Shown: positions 56,136-64,000 of the stretch, in pieces
Layout of the letters: every line of letters starts with the position of its first letter
How positions within the stretch are numbered: position 1 is the stretch's first letter
NCBI RefSeq assembly: GCF_004210375.1
Contig: NW_027467782.1
Location: forward strand, 25,833,276-25,897,275
DNA from: Tachypleus tridentatus
Lineage: Eukaryota; Arthropoda; Merostomata; Xiphosura; Limulidae
Direction of reading: 5' to 3'
DNA length: 64,000 nt
The notes under the pieces: generated by a model
What the model was told of the DNA's origin: nothing
Databases searched by the model: none
Seen by the model: the letters and a program-made list of their open reading frames with translations, nothing else
Translations under genes and position numbers: made by a program

Positions 56136-56288
56136 TCAGTAGCCTGAATGTTTTTGTTTGAAGTACATTTTATAAAATTCTTCAGATACACTTGCCATTT
56201 TGGAAGCTTCTAGTAAGCCTAATTTTCTTTTCACTTTTGATAAAACACCACCAGTGACTTCATCAGGAAAACTGCTCTTGATTGGATG
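56136..56288 (-). CDS. Terminal exon of an unidentified gene
   Basis: The acceptor TAATTTTTTACAG precedes 50 codons and TGA: HPIKSSFPDEVTGGVLSKVK, RKLGLLEASKMASVSEEF, YKMYFKQKHSGY. It is rich in Lys and Glu with helix-forming residues, and its composition stands out from the AT-rich flanks. I believe this is a genuine conserved C-terminus but I cannot name the protein. Its upstream exons should lie beyond 56.3 kb; none with convincing splice sites was found before the window ends. It separates the exon candidates below 53.4 kb from anything further upstream. Confidence 0.6.
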   Translation of the reverse strand, partial: HPIKSSFPDEVTGGVLSKVKRKLGLLEASKMASVSEEFYKMYFKQKHSGY

Positions 56289-56299
56289 CTGTAAAAAAT

Positions 56300-57480
56300 T
56301 ACTTTTCATAAATGTACTTGCTACAGTTAATTTTAAACATGAGTGAGGAATAAAATCAGGGAGAATGTTTATAATACATAATATAAAGTTTGTTTTTCAA
56401 TGGCCCATAATTAATCTTTTTGTTAAAATACAGTTTACTTCTAATTATTCGGTATTGGAAACTTTTGTATTAAGGTGGTTAATTACCTTAGACACATTTC
56501 AGTTACATTCTTAACCATAATGTTGGCAAGTCTTTCTACAATTTTATATCAAATCATATTTCTTTATTGAAGAAATTATAACAAAATAAGTAGATTTTAT
56601 AATCTTAAAATCCCTTTCTATGGGTAAAGATTAAGTATAGAAAATCTTAGTGATTTACATAAAAAACATAATTAAATAAAAAGTTATTAACTCAAATTCT
56701 GTTAAACATTCATGAAACAAAAAGTAACTTCTGAATTACAAGGTGACAAGTGCCTGAAGGATCAAACTACTTCCTAAGAAAGATAATCAATATATTTTGC
56801 TCTGATCCATCAAATACTTATGAAGTGGTGTACAACTTTGGTATTCCTGCACAAGAAGGAATAGTGATGTATAAAGGACTGTTCAGTGTGATGCAACTTA
56901 AACTGATTATCAAGTAAAAACGAGGAAGTTATCTTTCTATTCAAGTCACTAGTTGGTCCTCGATTGTCTTCACTTGAAATATTGTGTGAGCTTTGTCTGA
57001 GTAATGACACTGATTTGTTGTAAATTGTTCACATTACAGCTACTAAAATTACTCCAGGGATGGAAAGGTTATATTAAGATCTGTTTATAAAAGATCAACA
57101 GACAAGGTTTTCAGTATGTTTAAGTGGGTGATACTAATGAATCAGGGAGATAATCCTGTCAGTGTACTATGTAGTGCTGGATTGTGACTATACACCATAT
57201 TTTATGCACAATATCTTAAGGAAGATCCAGAGGCATGCTCTCCCAGAAATATTTAAATCAGAAACACCATTCTCTCTATTTTCTGGTCTTTTTTAAAATA
57301 AGGGTATAAAAAATGATTAAATATGTAATGAACATGTGATTTAGTAAGGTGTAAAACATCTTTTCATGAATGTTATTACTCTTCCTCCTTCAGTAACATG
57401 AAGATGACTTTGAAGTAGGTAAAACTTTTTGTTAAATATAATTTTTTTGGGGGAGTGAGTGGTGAAAAGACTGATCACAA
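56300..57480. other. AT-rich sequence with one unassigned minus-strand frame
   Basis: A 66-codon minus frame at 56810-57010 (SSHNISSEDNRGPTSDLNRK) is preceded by CAAATCAG, but there is no good pyrimidine tract or matching donor. I treat it as unproven. The rest is featureless. Confidence 0.35.
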
Positions 57481-57481
57481 T

Positions 57482-57738
57482 AGGCCAGGTGGTTAAGGCA
57501 CTTGACTCATAAGCGGAGGGTAGCAGGCTTGAATCTCGATCACACCCAATATGCTCGCTATTTCAGCCATAGGAACTTCATAATGTAGCGCTTAATTGCA
57601 CTATTAGTTGGTAAAAGAGTCTTCCAATAGTTGACGGTGAGTGATGTTGACTAGCTACCATCCCATTTGCCTTACACTACTAAATTAGGGACAGCTAACG
57701 CAGATAGCCCTTGTGTAGCTTTGCATGAAATTCAAAAT
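57482..57738 (+). mobile_element. SINE (family A), near full length, diverged
   Basis: AGGCCAGGTGGTTAAGGCAC head, GCTTGAATCTCG B box, ATATGCTCGC, ATAATGTAGCGCTTAATTGC, CTACTAAATTAGGGACAGC and TAGCTTTGCATGAAATTC tail, all in order with many point changes. Confidence 0.9.
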
Positions 57739-57894
57739 AACACTGAACACAATATTCCAAATGTTTGCTCTTAAGTTATATAATATACCTGCCAGGCGAG
57801 TTGTTTAAAGAATTTTCATAACAATAATTGTGATTATCTAACAAGTATTATTGTCAAACAATAATATTTTGCAATAAAAATGGCATAATCTTTA

Positions 57895-57958
57895 GCCCTT
57901 GGTGAGCTCAGCAGATAGCCCAATGTGACTTTGCTATAAGAAAACACACACACACATA
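57895..57958 (+). mobile_element. Short SINE (family B) tail fragment
   Basis: CTTGGTGAGCTCAGCAGATA, GCCCAATGTGACTTTGCTAT then an A/CA-repeat tail. Confidence 0.8.
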
Positions 57959-58469
57959 ATCTTAATATTTTTTCCATCTCATTTTAAATTTGTATATTTT
58001 GAATTAAAATCAAAGCTGTTTCCAAATTGAATTGTGGTTCTGTGGCATTACCACAAATTTTTCACCTTCTAGTTTCTGTACTTTGTCAGCTTTAGGCATT
58101 TAATCGGAAACTTCTATAAAATATATTATTTGTCTGACATCTTTGTTGCTTCTAAGCATTGTAAAATCACGTGCTTACATTAAAAATATCAACAATGAAT
58201 TAGTTTCTTAGCAACACAGAAATTAGGAAACTTTTATAACCTTAGTTACATAAAACATTTAAATTTTAGTGCAAATAGATATAAAGTTATAGTGGAGATG
58301 AAATTATATTTACAAACATTTATTTTTATCACACTCGGTGCTTTAATAACCGCAATGCCCGCACAAACAAGAGTTAAACGTGAAGGTATTGAACTCAACG
58401 CCTTGAACAGCTTATTGTATTAAGTAGCTAATATCTATTACTGAGTATATCTTTCACTTTCGGACGACT

Positions 58470-58532
58470 AATTTAGGGATGGCTCGCGTAGCCACTCTCA
58501 TGTAGCTTTGTGCGAAATTCAAAGAAACAAAT
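58470..58532 (+). mobile_element. SINE (family A) tail fragment
   Basis: CTAATTTAGGGATGGCTCGC, CTCATGTAGCTTTGTGCGAA and ATTCAAAGAAAC match the last 60 bases of family A. Confidence 0.75.
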
Positions 58533-58639
58533 CTTTAATTTTGATCTAGGAAGATATCTTTATCTGTAGGATCAACGTGTCAATAAGAAAGCAAAATTTG
58601 AGAATGAATAGAGCACTTCGTATTGTTCTCTCTCTTGGG

Positions 58640-60440
58640 TTTTGGGTATCATATGTACTCTGAAGGGTCAGGTGCTCTTTGACCTCTTCCGCTGTTCTTT
58701 ATTTATATGATCATGCAGTGTTGGTTGGTGTTAGTTCCTGCTTTAGAGTCAGTGAGCTGAATTTACTCCGACCCTTTTAAGATCAATGTCCATGTACTGT
58801 TATACACATGCAGATATTATTTTGCCTTGTCAGTAAGAAGTCTAGTTTGATGGTGGGTCTTTTTTAAATATATATTATTATTTTATCTTTTTTTTTTCAT
58901 TCATTTTTTTTGTGTTTAAAATATGTGTTGATCAGGTAGAAGTGTTTAGGACTACCTTCATCATGTACGAGGTACCTCTCTAGTTCGCTTAATAATTCAT
59001 TTTCATCCAATCTTTATCAAAATACTTTTTTTTGTACGATGTAAGAGTCTATTTGGTATGGTTGGTATGTTTAAATATTTGTGTATGAATTTGAATGCTG
59101 CTTCTCTGGGAACTCTATATGCTGTTGTGAGGAGTGTGTTTTGAATTGTTTGCAACTTCATTTTAATTGTTTTGTCACTTACTATGCTGGAGCTGCATAG
59201 TCACTTACTGGTCTGATGCATGTTTTGTATATTTTTCGTATATTGTCTGTTGATGCTACCACTATTCTTGCAAATAAGACTCAAGCATAGTTGGTTCTTC
59301 GCCAGACTTTAATTTCGTTTACATGGTTAATTTTGTGTCATAGGCTAGACTTAGAAATTTTGCCAATGTGGTAGGCAGAAGTAGTGTTCCATTCACATAT
59401 ACTTCAGGCTGAAGTATTTTTTTGTATCTTGTCAACTATGTAAAGACGACAAGTTGCGTTTTTGCTGTATTTATTTTTATTTTGTATTTTCGACAATAAT
59501 CGTTTTATTCTGTTTAGTTTTGTTGTATGTTTATGGCTGCTGTTGTTGGTGCTGTGGCACTTTTCCATACTGCCACATCATCAGCAAACTATGAGGAGAA
59601 TCCATGCTTAGGATCCTTCAATGGCAAATTGTTTACATACATGATGAAGAGTATAGGGCTGACCACCCCTCCCTGAGGTACACCAGCTTCTGAAGTAAAG
59701 TACTCAGAAAAGGTTCCCTCTACATTTACTCCACATTTTCTATTTTTCAAAAAGGTAGATAACCAGCGAATAATTCCACGTGGTAGTCACATTTCCTTCA
59801 CATGTAACTGTAGACCATTGTGCCATGCAGTATCAAATGCTTTCTCAATGTCAAGAAAGCAGGAGACAGTGCATTGGTTTTGTTAAAGCTGTCGACTATC
59901 TCTTCAGTGAGTCTGACTAAGTGGTCAGTTGTTGTCTAAATTTTCTGAATACGTTTTGTTCTTCTGGTAACTTTCATGTTATCTCCAAGAATGTGGAGAG
60001 TCTGTTACTGACTATTCTCTCAGGAATTTTGCCTACACAGCTGATCAGGCTGATTGGTCGGTAGCCATTAGGTTTATCTGCTGGCTTTCATACCTTATGG
60101 AACATTAGTATATTAACATGCATCCAAGAAATTGGTATGTGTTCTGAGGATAGTGATAAGTTAAAAAGTGCTTTTTGGTGATCAAACAATTTCGGAGTGC
60201 CCTTTTTTGGGAGGATGGCTTGTATCTCATCTTCACCCGGAGATTTGTTTCTGTGTTTTTTATTGCTTCAAGAAGTTCATGTATGAATATTTCTTTCATT
60301 AGGATCGTGTCTTCATAGTTTATGATGTGTCTTGTATTTGCCTCAGATACACTTGTTAAGAAAAATTGGTTCAAATTGTTCTTTGTTGTTTAGTATATAA
60401 TTTGTGACTTTGTTGTAAAAATATGCATTTATATCCAGAT
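58640..60440 (-). mobile_element. Jockey-like LINE fragment (reverse transcriptase)
   Basis: Minus-strand pieces run in reverse-transcriptase order: SPGEDEIQAILPKKG near 60.2 kb ('SPGxDxI'), NGYRPISLISCVGKIPERIV near 60.05 kb ('YRPISLLxxxGKxxE'), a 'DIEKAFD'-type block near 59.84 kb, a 'GVPQGGVxSPxLF' block near 59.67 kb, FADDVAVWK at about 59.56-59.59 kb (catalytic F-A-D-D), and a C-terminal IHKYLNIPTIPNR near 59.07 kb. The catalytic Asp pair is still visible. Stops and shifts make it inactive; the endonuclease part is missing. The element is oriented like the 54.5-kb LINE and could be a related copy. Confidence 0.85.
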
Positions 60441-60483
60441 CTGTATGCATTTTAAATGTATTCTGTGGTTGGTTCACTTAATT

Positions 60484-60752
60484 TTGTTTGTTTTAAATTT
60501 CGCACAAAGCAACACGTGGACCTGCTGCACCAGCCGTCTTTAATTTAGCAGTGTAAGACCAGAGGAATGGCAGCTAGTCATCACCATCCACCACCAACTC
60601 TTGGGGTACGCTTTTACCAACGAATGTGGGATTGACCGTCAAATTATAACAAACCCGCGACTAAAGGTCGAGCGTGTTTGGTGTGATGAGGAATCAAACT
60701 CGTGATCCTCAGATTACGAGTCGAGTGCCTTAAACACCTGGCTATGCTGGGC
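60484..60752 (-). mobile_element. SINE (family A), near full length, minus orientation
   Basis: GTTTGTTTTAAATTTCGCAC tail, GTCTTTAATTTAGCAGTGTA, CGCTTTTACCAACGAATG, then GAATCAAACTCGTGATCC (B box complement), TAAACACCTGGCTATGC head. A further head fragment (TAAACACCTGGCCATGCCGG) lies at 60915-60937. Confidence 0.9.
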
Positions 60753-61060
60753 TATTTACAAAAAAAAGAATACTGAACAAAATTTGTGTAGATATTATAA
60801 TGTACATCAATTAATTGATAAGGAAGTGACTGAAAACAGAAAGGAAAAGAAAACCTCTAGAAAATTATTAAACCTTCTCAAGTGTGAAAACATTTAAAAC
60901 TTTGCTAAACTAGTTTAAACACCTGGCCATGCCGGGATCTGTTTACTCTCTCTTCTGTAAAAGATGATAAACTCAAGATTTTGTAAATAATTTTAATATT
61001 TTTGGAATATCTTCTTTCAAACATTTCCAGTCACTTTATGTTTTCTCTTATTGTGAAAAT

Positions 61061-61140
61061 GTGTTGTTCTTATAGCAAAGCAACAACAGGAAATCTTCTC
61101 TGTCTACCAATGGGAAATCAAACGCTCGATTTTAGGATTG
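61061..61140 (-). mobile_element. Short SINE (family B) fragment, minus orientation
   Basis: TTCTTATAGCAAAGCAACAA, GAAATCAAACGCTCGATTTT and GGATTGTAAATCC match family B reversed with changes. Confidence 0.7.
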
Positions 61141-61407
61141 TAAATCCTAACTTATCATTAATTATGAATGTATTTTGAGTTGAAACCTGTTGTGATTTAC
61201 AATACCACATATATATTTTAGGCTCATAACAAATTATTAACTACTTTTCTTCAGGAAAGCTCATAAATCAAAAATCCTGTTAGATATAAACAAAGTTTAA
61301 CAAATGTAGTTGATAGTTTATTTTGCTCTGTACCTATTTAATAAAAAGTATTTTATCGACTTCTAGAAGTTTGGTATAATAATATTAATGCCATATCAGT
61401 TCAAAAC

Positions 61408-61533
61408 AACCCACCCTCGTTGCACAGCGATATGTCGGTAGACTTCGAGTGTTAGAAATCGAGTCTCGATATCCGTTATCCATGGTGGACAGAGCACAAA
61501 TAGCTCATTGTTTAGTTTTATGTTCATTTTGTA
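61408..61533 (+). mobile_element. Short SINE (family B), plus orientation
   Basis: GTTGCACAGCGATATGTCGG head, GAGTCTCGATATCCG B box, GGTGGACAGAGCACAAATAG and TTGTTTAGTTTTATGTTCAT tail. Confidence 0.85.
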
Positions 61534-61539
61534 GGGTTG

Positions 61540-62400
61540 TATCGCTTCTCTGTCTTCATGAGTCATTAACTTTTGAAGTGGAGTCGTGCTTATCCTATTT
61601 ACTAGTACAAATACCCAGCATACATATGATGTAAAATTTGAGGACTTAATTTATTATTTATAATTTATCAACATGTACTGGTACCCTAGTAGAACTGGTA
61701 TCAACAGAAACAAAAGTATGAGAAGAGCAATTCTCTCCCAAAGCAAACAACTTGGAAGCATGAAAAGTAGTGGAAAACTAAAACTCCTGAAATGGTGTGG
61801 AGTGTGACAGACTAAAATAAAAGTGTTGAAAAAAAAGAAAACAGAGAGTCCAAATGTCTTCTCATTGATTACATTCTCACTTAGAAACATTGTTTTACTG
61901 AAAAGAAAAAGAAATCACTGGCAAAACCCATGAATCTAATTTCCTGAAAATTAAAGTCTGCATATAACGTTGAACTAAATTCCTGGAAAATCTTACCAGA
62001 AGCATGTTCAGCTATAATGGGAATTTCTATCGTCAATACACTGATCATATATTACTGCAGCAGTAATTTGGTTTATCAACATATTAGATACCCAGAGCTC
62101 TCAAGATTGTGAACAAATGTTCTTAATGTAAGGCTCAGGGAAAAGAGGAAAAATATCAAAGACAGGAATTTTGTTTCTTTTGTTGTTGTGGTTTTATTTC
62201 TGAAAATATTTTGACTATTTGAAAGCTGCAGGAATATTCTTCTATGACATCATATGTTTATTCTGGTTTATCAAGTGCAGTATGTAATACTTAACTGATT
62301 GAAATCCAAATTATTTATTAGATAAAATTCATCTTGACCAAAAAATATAGAATTTAAACTTTTATATTTGAAAAGAAAGATATAAACCCTTAACAGAATT
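61540..62400. other. AT-rich non-coding sequence
   Basis: No exon or repeat recognised; the minus-strand frame at 61654-61890 has no domain or splice support. Confidence 0.5.
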
Positions 62401-62419
62401 AGATTTATCTTCATTAATT

Positions 62420-63300
62420 TTCTACAAGGTACAACATACTAAGAAACCAAATAAACACAGCCATAAGACTATGCTCACCAGATAAAATTAACGATGAATT
62501 AGACAAAATAAAACAATACTTCATCAACATCAATATGTTTCCTCCACAAACCGTAGAAAACATTATACGCAAACACCTAGACAGAAAGCAAAATCAACCA
62601 ACTAAAGTAAATACAGCTCACGAATCAAAAACCACGAAACCATATACTGCTGTATACCATATATTCCTGACATCAGCAAACAAATAACCAACATTTGGCA
62701 AAAATAGTAACAAAATATGACATTCCAGTTAATACCAAATTTATTCAAAACCAGGCACAAAACTGAGGTCTATACTATGTAAAACCTACACTGACAAACA
62801 CCACACCAACATTATTTATAAAATACAATGTGATAACTGCCACGACTTCTATATTGGAAACAAGTAGAAAAATGGAAACCAGATTCAAAGAACATAAAAG
62901 TCACCTTCACACGTTTTCGAACACTGCAAGTCAAATAAACACAACATAACCATAGAAAACACTCAAATACTAAATAAAGAAACAAACATAAACAAACGCA
63001 AAATTAAAGAAGCCTTACTTATACAACAACTTAAACCCAAAATAAACCAATATAAAGGAACGCCTTTATACCTATATTAATATAATAAAATAAATAAAAT
63101 TATATATTCAAACATCTAATACCGCCCTCTACATTTCGACACACAGTTACACAACCCCTTTCAAACATGTGGTCAGCTTCCGGTCAGTTACCTCTTTCTT
63201 TGTGAACCTGACGATGACCGAAGAAGGTCGAAACGTTGTTCGCTCTTCTATGTAAAATATTTTCTCAACCCAAACCAGCCGTTTTTGCATATAAAACATA
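62420..63300 (+). mobile_element. 3' end of a Penelope-like element (GIY-YIG region and terminal repeat, fossil)
   Basis: Plus-strand pieces give KPGTKLRSILCKTYTD and IIYKIQCDNCHDFYIG, then METRFKEHKSHLH and KIKEALLIQQLKP, the order of the GIY-YIG endonuclease that follows the reverse transcriptase in Penelope-like elements (Cys pair, FYIGxT, RxxEH). After the coding part comes a terminal segment with CTGACGATGACC, GGTCGAAACGTTGTTCGC and AGCCGTTTTTGCATATAA, also found at 52.4 kb and, diverged, at 2.97 kb. The copy is 5'-truncated and has a few breaks. Confidence 0.85.
63208..63240 (+). ncRNA. Hammerhead-ribozyme-like motif in the Penelope terminal region
   Basis: CTGACGA (63208-63214) matches the hammerhead core CUGANGA. 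GACC/GGTC (63216-63219 with 63226-63229) forms stem II around a GAAGAA loop, and GAAA (63230-63233) follows. One unpaired T separates the core from stem II, and I could not define a clean stem III with the cleavage-site NUH. Hammerhead motifs are documented in Penelope-like terminal repeats. This copy may be degenerate. Confidence 0.4.
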
Positions 63301-63689
63301 CTCTATTGTCACAGGTGGCAGCAGGCTTCCTATTAATAGTAGAACACAGTCTTCAAAATTGACAGAAAAGAAGCACCAGAAACAGGAAGTGTGAGGAGAG
63401 TAAAGTATCTATCGGAAATATGTTTTCAGTGTAAGGAAATATTAACATTGATACGATATCTTACCAAAAAACACATAATAACAGGAATCACATTGAGAAA
63501 CTCACATTGACTAGGTGGAGGAACCTAGACGAGCACCCCTCGGAAAGTGTCCTCAGGATGATGTTCGAGTGTGACTTCTCTTCTTGGAGGAACACACTAG
63601 TGAGATAACGCACAAACAAGGTATACTCTTCTCCCATGTTGAAAGTACGAGTCACTAAGTTGGGTGTAAAAATGACATTCTTAACTGTA

Positions 63690-64000
63690 GATATGGTGGT
63701 CGGTCCACCTTTTTTCCCATGTTGGGAGGAGGGGCATCTTAGCAAACACAATACATATAAAGTAGTCCACCTTCTTTCCCAGGATAGGGTGAGGAGCATG
63801 CTTACCAGCGCAATACCTCTAAACGGGTCCACCTCCTTTCCCCTGATAGGGTGGGGAGCATCCTAGCGAATACAGTACATCTCAATAGGTCCACCTATTT
63901 ATTATGATAGGGTGGGTAATATCCTAGTTAAAACATTACATCTAAAGTGGTCCACCTTCTTTCACATGATTGGGGGGGAAGCATCCTAGCCAACACAATA
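63690..64000. repeat. 62-bp minisatellite running off the window
   Basis: The anchor GTCCACCT recurs at 63703, 63765, 63827, 63889 and (as GGTCCACC) 63950. Each unit also carries GATAGGGTGGGGAGCATCCT and AACACAATACATCT. Five imperfect copies are visible, richer in G+C than the flanks. Open frames across them are by-products of the repeat. Confidence 0.93.

Noticed and set aside
63488-63866. Open frames on both strands near the window end
   Set aside because: They are produced by the 62-bp minisatellite and its flank.
1-64000. CRISPR arrays, operons, prophage or other prokaryotic systems
   Set aside because: No regularly spaced identical short repeats with unique spacers; gene structure, SINEs and introns show an animal genome.

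Overview
This is an AT-rich, intron-rich animal genome window, most likely from a horseshoe crab (Xiphosura). The main reason is the SINE population. One family has a tRNA-like head, a body carrying CTAATTTAGCAGTGTAAGAC, and a CAAA-repeat tail. A second, shorter family ends in an AAGCACAAAGC-type tail. I know both types from horseshoe-crab sequence; that is recognition from memory, not a database result. There are no prokaryotic features, and host coding sequence is a small fraction of the window.

Layout. 1-13 kb: almost all repeats: a decayed Tigger/pogo transposon (1.56-3.09 kb), a Penelope tail, a possible LTR-element relic, a perfect 2 x 162 bp tandem duplication (6.2 kb), one likely terminal host exon (7.55 kb), a hAT MITE (9.25 kb), and a piggyBac remnant whose start lies behind a perfectly phased seven-unit heat-shock-element array and a TATA box (9.43-9.52 kb). 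13.5-26.3 kb: a five-exon minus-strand gene, reconstructed here with all splice phases agreeing. It encodes a 295-residue type I membrane protein: signal peptide, Ig domain, Cys-rich ephrin-receptor-like (GCC2/GCC3) module, one transmembrane helix and a short cytosolic tail. A partial tandem copy lies downstream and has lost the signal peptide, half the Ig domain, exon 2 and exon 5.

27-36 kb: relics (DIRS-like, hAT, Tc1/mariner) and SINEs. 36.3-43.4 kb: the 3' exons, minus strand, of a survival motor neuron (SMN) gene, identified by its YG box. 48.8-56.3 kb: four further minus-strand exon candidates. Three form a phase-consistent chain and one is a terminal exon of an unidentified gene. A decayed arthropod repeat protein of unknown class lies among them, interrupted by an antisense insertion. 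54-61 kb: two jockey-like LINE fragments and SINEs. 62.4-63.3 kb: a Penelope-like element end with a GIY-YIG endonuclease region and a hammerhead-ribozyme-like motif. 63.69 kb to the edge: a 62-bp minisatellite.

The host genes show no functional link to one another beyond a shared strand. The most informative signals are the Ig-GCC receptor gene with its chimeric duplicate, the heat-shock array in front of a transposase start, and the Penelope hairpin insertion at 52.4 kb.
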